From contig JALHQB010000004.1 of assembly GCA_022842185.1 (NCBI GenBank), positions 1-64,000 on the forward strand: a DNA stretch of 64,000 nucleotides. The letters run 5' to 3'. Every line of letters starts with the position of its first letter. Positions within the stretch are counted from its first letter, which is position 1. Source of the stretch: Acetobacteraceae bacterium. GTDB taxonomy: Bacteria > Pseudomonadota > Alphaproteobacteria > Acetobacterales > Acetobacteraceae. Below, piece after piece: positions 1 to 8,863 of this stretch. The notes below the pieces were generated by a model. That model ran no database searches and was not told where the DNA came from. It was given only the letters and a program-made list of their open reading frames with translations. The position numbers and the translations under genes were made by a program.

Positions 1-2141
1 CGGCCGCCCCCGCTGCACGGGCCGCTGCCGGCCGCCCGGCTGGTGCATCCCCCGCACCTGCCGCGCGCAAGGCTGATGGTGACACGCCGGCCGCCCGCCT
101 GACATTGAAGGCGCGGTCGCCCGGCGAGGAAGAGGACGAGCGCCGCCCCGCCATGCGCCGCCCCGGCGGCCCGCCGGGGGCCCCCGGCCGTCGCCCGATG
201 CCGGTGCCTGTCAAGAAGGCGGCGCCGCCGACCGACCGTCGTCGTGACAGCCGGATCGACGTTCAGGCGGCGATCGAAGGTGAGGACGAGCGGAGCCGTT
301 CCATCGCGTCCCTGCGGCGTGCCCGCGACCGCGAGCGCCGGCAGCAGGAACTCGCACGCCTGCGTTCCGGTACGGAGCGCGTGGTGCGCGACGTCGTGGT
401 GCCTGAAGCCATCACCGTGCAGGAACTGGCGAACCGCATGGCCGCGCGTGGCGGCGAGGTGGTGAAGTCCCTGTTCCGCATGGGCGTGATGGCCACGCTG
501 ACGCAGACCATCGATGCCGACACCGCGGAACTCGTGGTGCAGGAATTCGGCCACCGGATCCGGCGCGTGAGCGAGTCCGACGTCGAAATCGGCCTCGAAG
601 GTTCGGTCGATACCGACACCGACCTGACGCCGCGGCCCCCGGTCGTGACGATCATGGGCCATGTCGATCACGGCAAGACGTCCTTGCTGGATGCCCTGCG
701 CAAGACCGACGTGGTCGCGCACGAAGCCGGCGGCATCACCCAGCATATCGGCGCCTACCAGATCACCGTGCCGGACGGGACGAAGGTCACCTTCATCGAC
801 ACACCGGGCCATGAGGCCTTCACGGCCATGCGTGCGCGCGGTGCCTCGGTGACCGACATGGTCGTGCTGGTGGTGGCTGCCGATGACGGCGTGATGCCCC
901 AGACGATCGAGGCGATCCGCCATGCCAAGGCGGCCGGCGTTCCGATCATCGTGGCCGTCAACAAGATCGACAAGGCCGGCGTGAAGCCCGAGCGCGTGAA
1001 GCAGGAACTGCTGCAGCACGAGATCGTGGTGGAGTCGCTGGGTGGCGATACGCAGGAGATCGAGGTTTCGGCGACGCAGAGGATCAACCTCGACAAGTTG
1101 CTTGAGGGGATTTCGCTGCAGGCCGAAGTGCTCGACCTGAAGGCCAATGCGACCCGTGCGGCCGAGGGCACCGTCATCGAGTCCAAGCTCGATCGGGGCC
1201 GCGGTCCGGTCGCGACCGTGCTGGTCCAGAAGGGCACGCTGCGGCAGGGCGATATCGTCGTGGCCGGCGCCGAGTGGGGCCGGGTGCGCGCGATGCTCGA
1301 CGACAAGGCGCGCCAGGTGAAGGAAGCCGGCCCGTCCCTGCCGGTCGAGATCCTGGGGCTTTCGGGCGTTCCCTCCGCCGGTGAGAACTTCATCGCCGTC
1401 GAGAACGAGGCCCGCGCCCGCGAGGTGTCCGAGTTCCGCCAGCGCAGGCTGCGCGACAAGGCGGCCGCCGCGATCGGCGCCGGCCGTGGCAACCTGACCG
1501 ACATGCTGGCCCGCATCCAGGCGGGCGAGCAGAAGGAAGTCGCCGTCGTCGTAAAGGCCGATGTGCAGGGATCTGCCGAGGCGATCGGCGTGACTCTGGG
1601 CAAGCTGGGCAATGATGAGGTGCGGGTCCGCGTGCTGCATTCCGCGGTGGGGCAGATCACCGAATCCGACATCCAGTTGGCCAAGGCGTCGGATGCCGTG
1701 ATCGTCGCCTTCAACGTCCGCGCGACATCGCAGGCGCGGGCGCTGGCGGCGCAGGAAGGCGTCGATATCCGCTACTACTCGATCATCTACGAAGTCGCCG
1801 ATGACATCGAGAAGCTCTACAAGGGCAAGCTCGCCCCTGTGCAGCGCGAGAAGTTCCTGGGCTACGCGCAGATCCTGCAGGTCTTCGAGGTCAAGAAGAT
1901 CGGCAAGGTCGCCGGTTGCCGGATCACCGAGGGCGTGGTCAAGCGCGGCGCGGGTGTCCGCCTGCTGCGCGACGGCGTGGTGATCCACCAGGGCGAGCTG
2001 TCCACGCTGAAGCGCTTCAAGGACGATGTCCGCGAAGTCGGCAACGGCCTGGAATGCGGCATGTCCTTCGCGAATTACGAAGACATCCGCGTCAGCGACC
2101 AGATCGAGTGCTACGAGGTGGAAACCGTCGCGGCGGCCTGA
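1..2141 (+). CDS. infB: Translation initiation factor IF-2 (5' end outside the window)
   Basis: GTPase that delivers initiator tRNA to the 30S subunit and promotes subunit joining. The frame stays open from base 3 to the TGA at 2139-2141, so the N-terminal part lies upstream of the window; a TTG at 105 is only an internal codon. After an Ala/Pro/Arg-rich low-complexity stretch and the IF2-N region come the G-domain motifs: G1 GHVDHGKT near 657-680, G3 DTPGHE near 799-816 and G4 NKID at 960-971. The IF2 domains II-IV follow to a normal C-terminus. It is followed by rbfA, truB and rpsO as in the conserved nusA-infB operon. A strong hairpin starts one base after the stop codon. Confidence 0.98.
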   Translation, partial: AAPAARAAAGRPAGASPAPAARKADGDTPAARLTLKARSPGEEEDERRPAMRRPGGPPGAPGRRPMPVPVKKAAPPTDRRRDSRIDVQAAIEGEDERSRSIASLRRARDRERRQQELARLRSGTERVVRDVVVPEAITVQELANRMAARGGEVVKSLFRMGVMATLTQTIDADTAELVVQEFGHRIRRVSESDVEIGLEGSVDTDTDLTPRPPVVTIMGHVDHGKTSLLDALRKTDVVAHEAGGITQHIGAYQITVPDGTKVTFIDTPGHEAFTAMRARGASVTDMVVLVVAADDGVMPQTIEAIRHAKAAGVPIIVAVNKIDKAGVKPERVKQELLQHEIVVESLGGDTQEIEVSATQRINLDKLLEGISLQAEVLDLKANATRAAEGTVIESKLDRGRGPVATVLVQKGTLRQGDIVVAGAEWGRVRAMLDDKARQVKEAGPSLPVEILGLSGVPSAGENFIAVENEARAREVSEFRQRRLRDKAAAAIGAGRGNLTDMLARIQAGEQKEVAVVVKADVQGSAEAIGVTLGKLGNDEVRVRVLHSAVGQITESDIQLAKASDAVIVAFNVRATSQARALAAQEGVDIRYYSIIYEVADDIEKLYKGKLAPVQREKFLGYAQILQVFEVKKIGKVAGCRITEGVVKRGAGVRLLRDGVVIHQGELSTLKRFKDDVREVGNGLECGMSFANYEDIRVSDQIECYEVETVAAA

Positions 2142-2195
2142 TTGGAGGGGCTTTGCCCCTCCAAGCCACCCCACCAAAGGCCTCAGGGCCTCTGG
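2142..2195. repeat. R3 repeat copy 1: tandem hairpins between infB and rbfA
   Basis: A perfect 10-bp stem with a 3-nt loop (2142-2164) starts directly after the infB stop. A second hairpin follows at 2174-2195 with one mismatch. Read on the minus strand, the hairpin order and connecting bases match the copies at 29171-29225 and 55257-55310. Position inside a co-oriented operon suggests attenuation, RNA processing or mRNA 3' protection rather than full termination; that role is inference. No U-tract follows. Confidence 0.75.
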
Positions 2196-2246
2196 ACACC
2201 TTGGCTGGGTGCCGTGGCTTCCCCGCCCGGCGCCCCGTACTGGTTT

Positions 2247-2267
2247 GCAAAGGCCTTAAGCCTTTGC
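2247..2267 (+). other. Additional hairpin in the infB-rbfA spacer
   Basis: Perfect 8-bp inverted repeat (arms 2247-2254 and 2260-2267, 5-nt loop), about 50 bases before the rbfA start. With the R3 hairpins it makes the roughly 180-bp infB-rbfA spacer unusually structured. No U-run follows it, so it is not a classic terminator. Confidence 0.5.
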
Positions 2268-2319
2268 CGGGGTGGTGCGGAGGGGCGGCGCCCTTCCGCG
2301 TCTCGCGCAGGAAAGTGCC

Positions 2320-2721
2320 ATGAAGAGATCTAACCCTTCCGCCCCCTCCCAGCGCATGCTCCGCGTTGCGGAGGAAATCCGCCATACCCTGGCCGCCGTT
2401 TTCGCGCGGGAGGAATTCCGCGACCCCGACCTGCACGACCTGCGCGTGACGGTGGCGGAGGTCCGCGCATCCCCCGACCTCAAGCATGTCACGGCCTTCG
2501 TGTCGGCTTTGGGCAAGGAATTGACCAAGGAACAGCTGGCCGGGCTCCGGCGGGTTTCGCCCTTCCTGCGGCGGGAAATCGCGCGATCGGTCACCCTGAG
2601 ATACGCGCCGGAACTGCATTTCCAGCCTGACGCCGCGCTGGAATACGCGACGCATATCAATGAGGTGATGAACCGCCCGGAAGTGGCCCGCGACCTGGTG
2701 CCGAAGAAGGACGAGGCGTGA
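2320..2721 (+). CDS. rbfA: Ribosome-binding factor A
   Basis: Small KH-like-fold protein that binds the 30S subunit during 16S rRNA 5'-end maturation and cold adaptation. The 133-residue product has the family pattern near its start (SQRMLRVAEEIRHTLA) and the RxVTLRYAPELHF-type segment near the C-terminus. The ATG at 2320 is preferred over an upstream in-frame GTG at 2272 because an AGGAA ribosome-binding site lies just before it and the upstream extension is made of intergenic repeat sequence. Its stop overlaps the next gene's start by four bases (GTGA), so the two are translationally coupled. Confidence 0.95.
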   Translation: MKRSNPSAPSQRMLRVAEEIRHTLAAVFAREEFRDPDLHDLRVTVAEVRASPDLKHVTAFVSALGKELTKEQLAGLRRVSPFLRREIARSVTLRYAPELHFQPDAALEYATHINEVMNRPEVARDLVPKKDEA

Positions 2722-3095
2722 CACCGCCATCCGAACCGCCGCAGATCCGCGTCATCGCCATGCCGGCCGATGCGAACCCGGCCGGCGACATCTTCGGCGG
2801 TTGGCTGATGGCCCATATGGACCAGGCGGGTGCGACCATTGCCTTCCGCACGGCCCGCGGCCGCGTCGCGACCGTGGCGGTTGAGGCGATGACCTTCCAC
2901 CTGCCGGTGCATGTGGGCGATGAAGTCAGCCTGTACGGCAAGCTGATCGGTACCGGCCGCAGTTCCATGCGCGTGCATGTCGAGGCCTGGCGCCGCGACC
3001 GGACGGCCGAGGACGCCGCGCGCGTGACCGAGGCGACCTTCACCTTCGTCGCGCTGGATGCCGCCGGCAAGCCGCGCCTCGTGCCCGCCGCCTGA
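2718..3095 (+). CDS. YciA-like acyl-CoA thioesterase (hotdog fold)
   Basis: 125-residue single hotdog-domain protein resembling YciA-type acyl-CoA thioesterases, which hydrolyse a broad range of acyl-CoA esters in the cytoplasm. The segment NPAGDIFGGWLMAHMDQAG matches the family signature (N-x-x-G-x-I-x-G-G-x-x-x-x-x-x-D), including the conserved Asp. The start is a GTG within the rbfA stop codon (GTGA overlap). Its place inside the rbfA-truB interval is unusual compared with the canonical operon but the orientation is preserved. Substrate cannot be deduced. Confidence 0.88.
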   Translation: MTPPSEPPQIRVIAMPADANPAGDIFGGWLMAHMDQAGATIAFRTARGRVATVAVEAMTFHLPVHVGDEVSLYGKLIGTGRSSMRVHVEAWRRDRTAEDAARVTEATFTFVALDAAGKPRLVPAA

Positions 3096-3329
3096 TCAGG
3101 AGGCGCAGCTGAACACCTGGAGCACGACCATCACCCAGCCCAGCGCCGCGGGGGCCACGAAGCCCAGCAGTGCGACGGGGGAGGCAAGGGCGCTGCCCCA
3201 CACCGCGCCCATCCAGCTTTCACCGATCAGCCCGCCCGCCATGGCGCCGATGCCGAGGACCGAAGCGGCGATCAGACACCGGCCCCAGAGGGGGTATTCC
3301 TTGTCCTCCTCCGCTTCTTCTTCATCCAC
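3096..3329 (-). CDS. Small two-helix membrane protein, function unknown
   Basis: 77-residue protein with a very acidic N-terminus (MDEEEAEEDKE) followed by two hydrophobic segments at about residues 18-36 and 45-70, so it is probably an inner-membrane protein with an acidic cytoplasmic tail. I do not recognise the family. It looks real because codon use is strongly GC-biased at third positions and a GGGAGG ribosome-binding site lies 10 bases before the ATG. It runs against the surrounding operon, and its stop abuts that of the thioesterase gene. Confidence 0.7.
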   Translation of the reverse strand: MDEEEAEEDKEYPLWGRCLIAASVLGIGAMAGGLIGESWMGAVWGSALASPVALLGFVAPAALGWVMVVLQVFSCAS

Positions 3330-3400
3330 CGGCAGCCTCCCGCGCTGACCAACCGGCGCGAGCGTTACGCCGCCGCCGCCGACACGCTACGGAACGTTTC

Positions 3401-4369
3401 ATGGCCCAGAACCGCCAGCGCCACCGCAAGCCGAAGGGCCGCCCGCTCGACGGTTGGCTGATCATCGACAAGCCGACCGCGATCGGGTCCACCGATGTGG
3501 TTGCCATCTGCAAGCGCGGTTTTCAGGCGCAGAAATGCGGCCATGGCGGTACGCTGGACCCGCTGGCGACCGGCGTGCTGCCCATCGCCTTCGGTGCGGC
3601 GACCAAGACCGTGCCCTATGTGATGGACGGCACGAAGCAGTACCGCTTCACCCTGAAGCTGGGCGAGGCGCGGGATTCCGACGATGCCGATGGCAAGGTC
3701 ATCGGCACCTCGGACGCGCGGCCGACCGACGATCAGATCCGCGCCGCGCTGCCGGCCTTCATCGGCGACATCATGCAAGTTCCGCCGATCTATTCCGCCA
3801 TCAAGGTGGCGGGCGAACGCGCCTATGACCTGGCGCGTGCGGGGGAGATCGTGGAACTCGCGCCTCGCCCCGCGCGCGTCGATCGCTTCGAACTGATTGA
3901 ACGCCCGGACGCCGATACCGCCATCTTCTTCGTGGAATCTGGCAAGGGCGTGTACATGCGCTCCCTGGCGCGCGACATCGCGAAGGCGTGCGGCGCGCTG
4001 GGGCATATCACAGCCCTGCGCCGCATGCGGGTCGGACCCTTTCATGAGAAGGATGCGGTTCCGCTGGACAGGATCGCCGTTTCCGGCGATACCCCGCCCC
4101 CTTCCCCGGATCTTCTGCTTCCGGTGACGACCGCGCTGGCCGACATCCCGGCGCTGGCCCTCACTGAAGCTGAAGTCGCCCGCCTGTCCTTCGGCCAGCC
4201 GATACCGCTGGTGGAATTGATGGGCCGGGTACCGCGCGAGGCCAACCCCGATGGGGGCTTGGCCAGGGCGATGGCGGGGGAGCGCCTGATGGGTCTCGCC
4301 CGCTTCGAGGAAGGCTTGCTGAAGCCGGAGCGGTGGCTGGGCCAGGGCGGTTCACAGGCTGACCGGTGA
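3401..4369 (+). CDS. truB: tRNA pseudouridine(55) synthase TruB
   Basis: Converts U55 to pseudouridine in the T-loop of tRNAs. The 322-residue protein carries the TruB motif I GHGGTLDPLATG with the catalytic aspartate at residue 53, a basic N-terminus (KPKGRPLDGWLIIDKP) and the KGVYMRSLARDIA motif. The ATG at 3401 is chosen because the protein then begins like other TruB proteins; an open upstream extension to 3170 lies opposite the small membrane-protein gene and looks non-coding. It sits in the conserved rbfA-truB-rpsO order. Confidence 0.96.
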   Translation: MAQNRQRHRKPKGRPLDGWLIIDKPTAIGSTDVVAICKRGFQAQKCGHGGTLDPLATGVLPIAFGAATKTVPYVMDGTKQYRFTLKLGEARDSDDADGKVIGTSDARPTDDQIRAALPAFIGDIMQVPPIYSAIKVAGERAYDLARAGEIVELAPRPARVDRFELIERPDADTAIFFVESGKGVYMRSLARDIAKACGALGHITALRRMRVGPFHEKDAVPLDRIAVSGDTPPPSPDLLLPVTTALADIPALALTEAEVARLSFGQPIPLVELMGRVPREANPDGGLARAMAGERLMGLARFEEGLLKPERWLGQGGSQADR

Positions 4370-4432
4370 ACACCGGCGGTCTGATCATGCAGCCGAAGGC
4401 GCACGCGCCCGGCCAACACGAAGGATAACCCG

Positions 4433-4702
4433 ATGTCGATCACTGCCGAACGCCGCCAGGCGGTCATCAAGGATTATGCGACCGGTCCCAATGATACGGG
4501 CAGCCCGGAAGTGCAGGTCGCCATCATGTCCGAGCGCATCCTGAACCTGACCGAGCATCTCAAGACCCACGCGAAGGACTTCCATTCGCGCCGTGGCCTG
4601 CTCGTGCTGGTCGGCCAGCGCCGCGGTCTGCTGGACTACCTGAAGCGCAAGAGCCAGAAGCGCTACGAAGTGCTGATCGGCCGGTTGAACCTGCGGCGTT
4701 AG
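4433..4702 (+). CDS. rpsO: 30S ribosomal protein S15
   Basis: 89-residue primary rRNA-binding protein of the 30S central domain. The sequence is canonical from MSITAERRQ through [29 protein letters not shown] to a C-terminal NLRR. It follows truB by 63 bases. In most alphaproteobacteria pnp (polynucleotide phosphorylase) follows rpsO; here the next gene is an unrelated aldolase, with a copy of repeat R1 in between. Confidence 0.98.
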   Translation: MSITAERRQAVIKDYATGPNDTGSPEVQVAIMSERILNLTEHLKTHAKDFHSRRGLLVLVGQRRGLLDYLKRKSQKRYEVLIGRLNLRR

Positions 4703-4704
4703 TT

Positions 4705-4800
4705 TAGCCCAAGGCGTCGGGCGCGACCCATCCGGCCTGCTTGGCTTCGCGCCATGCGCTGGCTGTGACTGATGGTCTGCTGCGCTCGCGGCCTGACGGC
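4705..4800 (+). repeat. R1 repeat copy 3 (partial/degenerate), downstream of rpsO
   Basis: The first half shares blocks with R1 at 13261-13395, notably cgggcgc near its start, catccg, and cttcgcgccatgcgctg. The second half is diverged. It occupies most of the non-coding gap between rpsO and the aldolase operon; I see no coding potential there. Copy 2 is at 30951-31090 in opposite orientation. Confidence 0.55.
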
Positions 4801-4895
4801 TTGATCAGGACAGGATCTTGGAATGCCCCGCGCCGCGATGCGTGGGGCTTTCTGCGTTTTGAGCCTTGCTTGACCCGTGCCACGGCCTCCCGTAA

Positions 4896-4911
4896 GTAAC
4901 CAAGCGGTTAC
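4896..4911. promoter_or_regulatory. Candidate operator, 16-bp palindrome GTAACC-AAGC-GGTTAC
   Basis: Perfect 6-bp arms around a 4-base centre, 25 bases before the GTG of the aldolase operon. A TTGACC box at 4870-4875 lies about a -35 distance upstream, though the matching -10 is poor. The geometry resembles TetR-family operators. No regulator gene is adjacent, so the protein that would bind is unknown. Confidence 0.5.
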
Positions 4912-4935
4912 TGTTGCGCGGGGGGAAGTGAAAGC

Positions 4936-5988
4936 GTGGGTCTGACACGACAGGACTGGCCTGCTGGCGTGGCCGAACGCTTGGCTGCCGGCTGTGCAAT
5001 CCCGGCGCATCCGCTGGCGCTGACGGCCGGACGTGCGCTGGACCCACGCCACCAGAAGGCGCTGTCCCGCTATTACCTCGATGCCGGTTCAGGCGGCCTC
5101 GCCGTTGGTGTCCACACCACGCAATTCGCGATCCGTGAGCGTGGCCTTTACGAGACTGTGCTGCGCATCGCCGCCGAGGCTGCGGCCGAACGGGCGGATA
5201 CGCCGATCCTGGTTGGCGGCGCCATCGGCCGCACGGAACAGGCCGTGGCCGAAGCCCGCCTCGCGCGGTCTCTCGGCTATCACGCCGTGCTGCTCTCCCT
5301 CGCCGCCTGGAAGGGCGCGTCGGAGGACGAGATCATCGCCCATTGCCAGACCGTTGCGGCCGAGATGCCGCTCTTCGGCTTCTACCTCCAACCGGCAGTG
5401 GGCGGCGTGCCCCTGCCGCTGTCCTTCTGGCGGCGCTTCGCGGCGATCGAGAATGTCGTCGCGATCAAGATGGCGCCCTTCAACCGGTATGCGACGCTCG
5501 ACGTTCTGCGCGGCGTGCTCGAAGCCAACGCCCAGGACCGCATCGCGCTCTACACCGGCAATGACGATCACATCGTCGCCGACTTGCTGACGCCCTTCAC
5601 CCTGGTGCATCGGGGCCGCCCGACCACGCTGCGCATCGTCGGCGGGCTGCTCGGCCATTGGTCCGTCTGGAACCGCGCGGCAGTGGAATTGCAGAAGCGC
5701 TGTGCCGCCGTGACCGGCGCCATCCCGGCTGACCTGCTCGCACTCGACGCCGCCGTCACGGAAATGAACGCCGCCGTCTTCGACGTGGCCCACGACTTCC
5801 ACGGCGTCATCGCCGGCTGCCATGAAGTCCTGCGCCGGCAAGGGTTGCTGGAAGGCACCTGGTGCCTCGACGAAGGTGAATCGCTCTCGCCCGGACAGGC
5901 CGACCTCCTGACCGCCGTGGCCGAACGCTACCCGCACCTGACGGATGACGACTTCATCCGCGACAATCTCCATCGCTGGCTTTCGTAG
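4936..5988 (+). CDS. DapA/N-acetylneuraminate-lyase family aldolase
   Basis: 350-residue class I aldolase-type TIM barrel of the dihydrodipicolinate synthase family. A Schiff-base lysine is visible at about residue 178 (VVAIKMAPFNRY) and a barrel tyrosine at about 150 (GFYLQP). Members form or cleave 2-keto acids via lysine-pyruvate adducts. It is longer than typical DapA (about 290) and is not next to lysine genes, so biosynthetic DapA is unlikely. The GTG start is preceded by a purine-rich GGGGGAAG. It is the first gene of a five-gene operon that encodes a dehydrogenase and an isomerase; a catabolic keto-acid aldolase or dehydratase is inferred. Confidence 0.85.
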   Translation: MGLTRQDWPAGVAERLAAGCAIPAHPLALTAGRALDPRHQKALSRYYLDAGSGGLAVGVHTTQFAIRERGLYETVLRIAAEAAAERADTPILVGGAIGRTEQAVAEARLARSLGYHAVLLSLAAWKGASEDEIIAHCQTVAAEMPLFGFYLQPAVGGVPLPLSFWRRFAAIENVVAIKMAPFNRYATLDVLRGVLEANAQDRIALYTGNDDHIVADLLTPFTLVHRGRPTTLRIVGGLLGHWSVWNRAAVELQKRCAAVTGAIPADLLALDAAVTEMNAAVFDVAHDFHGVIAGCHEVLRRQGLLEGTWCLDEGESLSPGQADLLTAVAERYPHLTDDDFIRDNLHRWLS

Positions 5989-6000
5989 GGATCACGACAC

Positions 6001-7155
6001 ATGGCGGAACGCCGCATCGGCCTCATCATGAACGGCGTCACCGGCCGGATGGGGATGAACCAGCACCTGATCCGCTCGATCGCCGCGATCCGCGCCGATG
6101 GCGGCGTAAAACTTGCCAATGGCGACACCATCATGCCGGATCCGGTGATCGTCGGGCGCAATAGGACGAAGCTGGAGGCGCTGGCGCGCGCGCACAACAT
6201 CACCCGCGTCAGCACCGACCTCGATGCCTGCCTGGCCGATCCGAAGGATGAAATCTTCTTCGACGCCGCGACCACGCAGATGCGCGCGGGTCTGCTGCGA
6301 AAGGCCATCGCCGCCGGCAAGCACATCTATTGCGAGAAGCCGACCGCCGACAATCTGGCCGACGCGCTGGATGTCGCGCGCCTCGCCAAATCCGCCGGCA
6401 TCAAGAACGGCGTCGTGCAGGACAAGCTGTTCCTCCCCGGCCTGCGCAAGTTGAAGATGGTGATCGACAGCGGATTCCTCGGCCGCATCTGCTCCGTGAA
6501 GGGCGAGTTCGGCTACTGGGTCTTCGAAGGCGACCTGCAGCCCGCCCAGCGCCCGTCCTGGAACTACAAGAAGGCCGAGGGCGGCGGCATCATCCTCGAT
6601 ATGCTCTGTCACTGGCGCTACGTTCTCGACAATCTGTTCGGCAATGTCGAAGCCGTCTCCTGCCTCGGCGCCGTGCACATCCCCGAGCGCATCGGCGAGG
6701 ACGGCAAGCCCTACAAGGCCGATGCCGATGACGCGGCCTACGCGACCTTCCAGCTCGAAGGCGGCGCCATCGCGCACATCAACTCCTCCTGGGTCACGCG
6801 CGTGCGGCGCGACGACCTCGTGACCTTCCAGGTGGACGGCACGCATGGCTCTGCCATCTGCGGCCTGCACAAATGCTGGACGCAGTCGCGTGTCGCCACG
6901 CCCAAGCCCGTCTGGAACCCGGATCAGCCGCAGACCATCGACTTCTTCGCGGGTTGGCAGGAAGTCCCGACCACCACCGACTTCCCCAACGGCTTCCGTG
7001 TGCAGTGGGAGGAATTCCTCAAGCACGTCGCCGGCGAGCGCGCGGACTATCCGTGGGACCTGATGGCCGGGGCCAAAGGCGTGCAACTTGCCGAGGCCGG
7101 GCTGAAGTCCTGGGCGGAACGGCGCTGGATCGATCTGCCGAAACTCAGCGCCTGA
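6001..7155 (+). CDS. Gfo/Idh/MocA family NAD(P)-dependent oxidoreductase
   Basis: 384-residue dehydrogenase. The N-terminal Rossmann domain starts within the first 25 residues, with NGVTGRMG at the expected glycine-rich loop, and the family EKP motif follows as CEKPTADN. The C-terminal alpha/beta domain is of the GFO_IDH_MocA type. Such enzymes oxidise sugars, inositols or sugar acids, often to 3-keto products. It begins 12 bases after the aldolase gene, so it is in the same transcript. The substrate is not deducible. A hairpin follows the gene at 7162-7181, before the next operon member. Confidence 0.9.
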   Translation: MAERRIGLIMNGVTGRMGMNQHLIRSIAAIRADGGVKLANGDTIMPDPVIVGRNRTKLEALARAHNITRVSTDLDACLADPKDEIFFDAATTQMRAGLLRKAIAAGKHIYCEKPTADNLADALDVARLAKSAGIKNGVVQDKLFLPGLRKLKMVIDSGFLGRICSVKGEFGYWVFEGDLQPAQRPSWNYKKAEGGGIILDMLCHWRYVLDNLFGNVEAVSCLGAVHIPERIGEDGKPYKADADDAAYATFQLEGGAIAHINSSWVTRVRRDDLVTFQVDGTHGSAICGLHKCWTQSRVATPKPVWNPDQPQTIDFFAGWQEVPTTTDFPNGFRVQWEEFLKHVAGERADYPWDLMAGAKGVQLAEAGLKSWAERRWIDLPKLSA

Positions 7156-7161
7156 CGGGCA

Positions 7162-7201
7162 GGGGAAGGAGAACCTTCCCCCGCACCCCCATCCCTTTTT
7201 C
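7162..7201 (+). terminator. Hairpin inside the aldolase operon, possible attenuator
   Basis: Perfect 8-bp stem (7162-7169 with 7174-7181, 4-nt loop), followed 14 bases later by a run of T at 7196-7200. The distance to the T run is too long for a standard Rho-independent terminator. It may reduce or process the transcript between the dehydrogenase and DUF993 genes. Confidence 0.45.
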
Positions 7202-7246
7202 TGGCACTTGGCGCCGGTTCAGGCGACGCGCGGAAAGGACACAAGA

Positions 7247-8404
7247 ATGCCCACGATCAATCTGCCGAAGGGCAGCGCCATCGAAGCCTTCACCACCAGC
7301 GCGCCACGCGACTTCCCGAAAGCGACCCCACCCTTTCCACGCATCGCCCTCGCCGCGGCGCATGTCGTCGCCGATCCGATCGCAGAGCAGGACCCCTGGC
7401 TCGATGCGAAGGTCGACTGGGACCGTACCATCGCCTTCCGCAAGCACCTCTGGTCCCTCGGCCTCGGCGTCGCGGAAGCCATGGACACGGCGCAGCGCGG
7501 CATGGGGCTCGATTGGGTCGGCGCGCAGGAACTCATCCGCCGCTCGCTCGACGCCATGCAGGATCATCCCGGCGCGGTGATGGCCTCGGGTGCGGGCACC
7601 GACCACCTCGCCCCCGGCCCCGACGTCACCATCGACGACGTCATCCGCGCCTATGAAGAACAATGCGAAGCGGTCGAGGCGATGGGCGGCCGCATCATCC
7701 TCATGGCCTCCCGCGCCCTCGCCAAGGCCGCGCGCAGCCCGGCGGATTACGAGCGCGTCTATGCCCGCATCCTCAGCCAGGTGAAGCAGCCCGTCATCAT
7801 CCACTGGCTCGGCGAGATGTTCGACCCGGCGCTCGAAGGATACTGGGGCAATCACGACCACATGGCGGCGATGGACACCGCGCTGGCCGTCATCACTGCC
7901 CATGCCGACAAGGTCGATGGCGTGAAGGTCTCCCTGCTGGACGACCAGAAGGAGATCTCGATGCGCCGCCGCCTGCCGCGCGGCGTGCGCATGTACACCG
8001 GGGATGACTTCAACTACGCCGAACTCATCGCGGGCGATGACCACGGCCATTCCGACGCGCTGCTCGGCATCTTCGACCCGATCGCCCCGGCGGTGGGCGG
8101 CGCGCTCGCCGCGCTCTCGCACAACGACCTGTCCACCTTCCACGACATCCTCGCACCCACCGTTCCGCTGTCGCGCCACATCTTCAAGGCGCCGACGCGC
8201 TTCTACAAAACCGGCGTGGTCTTCATGGCCTGGTTGAACGGCCACCAGGACCATTTCGTCATGGTCGGCGGGCAGCAATCGACGCGCAGCATCCAGCATT
8301 TCAGCGAGCTGTTCCGGCTGGCCGACAAGGCCGGGTTGCTGCGGGACCCGGAGATGGCCGTGACGCGCATGCGCTCGCTGCTCGCCCTGCACGGCGTCGC
8401 ATGA
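7247..8404 (+). CDS. DUF993 family protein (DapA-superfamily TIM barrel)
   Basis: 385-residue protein that I recognise as DUF993, a family often annotated as dihydrodipicolinate-synthase-like but without an established reaction. Visible features include AFRKHLWSLGLGVAEAMDTA, a conserved barrel region ASGAGTDHL, VIIHWLGEMFDP, VDGVKVSLLD with a possible Schiff-base lysine, and MYTGDDFNY. The ATG at 7247 follows a GGAAAGGA ribosome-binding site. Its stop overlaps the next start (ATGA). Having two DapA-superfamily proteins in one operon suggests successive keto-acid or keto-sugar steps; this is inference. Confidence 0.85.
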   Translation: MPTINLPKGSAIEAFTTSAPRDFPKATPPFPRIALAAAHVVADPIAEQDPWLDAKVDWDRTIAFRKHLWSLGLGVAEAMDTAQRGMGLDWVGAQELIRRSLDAMQDHPGAVMASGAGTDHLAPGPDVTIDDVIRAYEEQCEAVEAMGGRIILMASRALAKAARSPADYERVYARILSQVKQPVIIHWLGEMFDPALEGYWGNHDHMAAMDTALAVITAHADKVDGVKVSLLDDQKEISMRRRLPRGVRMYTGDDFNYAELIAGDDHGHSDALLGIFDPIAPAVGGALAALSHNDLSTFHDILAPTVPLSRHIFKAPTRFYKTGVVFMAWLNGHQDHFVMVGGQQSTRSIQHFSELFRLADKAGLLRDPEMAVTRMRSLLALHGVA

Positions 8405-8856
8405 CGCCGCTCGTCGCACGCGCCTCCACGATGATCGCGGCGGAGCCGGCGCGCATCTTAGACGCCTTCGTCGAACCGGACATGCTGTCCCGCTTTTGGC
8501 TGGCTTCGGCCAGCGCGCCGCTGCGCCTGGGTCAAGCGTCGCATTGGACGTTCCTCGTGCCCGGGGCCGAGGCCGAGGCGACGGCCACCGCGCTCGATCG
8601 GCCGCATCGCCTGGCCTGGGACTGGTCCGACGGCACCGGGGTCGAGATCACGCTGGAACCCGAAGGTGCCGAGACGGTCGTCGCGATCGCCTGTTCCGGC
8701 TTCGACGGTTCTGCGGAGACGCAGGTCGCCACGGCGCTGGTGACGACGGAAGGCTTCGCCATCGTGCTGGCCGACCTGAAAACCTTGCTCGAGAGCGGGC
8801 AATCGGCCGGGCTGACGGCCGCGAAGGCGCGATTGATCATCGCGCGGGGATGCTGA
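8401..8856 (+). CDS. SRPBCC/AHSA1-like ligand-binding domain protein
   Basis: 151-residue protein with the START/Bet v 1-like pattern of the AHSA1 (SRPBCC) group: a basic start, an ARILDAFVEPDMLSRFW segment, a central beta-rich part (HRLAWDWSDGTGVEITLEPEG) and a long C-terminal helix (GFAIVLADLKTLLE). Members bind hydrophobic ligands or act as small hydrolases/cyclases, so no reaction can be named. Its start overlaps the DUF993 stop by four bases. An SRPBCC protein inside a sugar-acid type operon is unusual. Confidence 0.75.
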   Translation: MTPLVARASTMIAAEPARILDAFVEPDMLSRFWLASASAPLRLGQASHWTFLVPGAEAEATATALDRPHRLAWDWSDGTGVEITLEPEGAETVVAIACSGFDGSAETQVATALVTTEGFAIVLADLKTLLESGQSAGLTAAKARLIIARGC

Positions 8857-8863
8857 GGAGCGC

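Noticed and set aside
4936-5988. Biosynthetic dihydrodipicolinate synthase DapA for lysine
   Set aside because: The protein is longer than DapA, the barrel motifs are diverged and the operon partners are a sugar-type dehydrogenase and isomerase.
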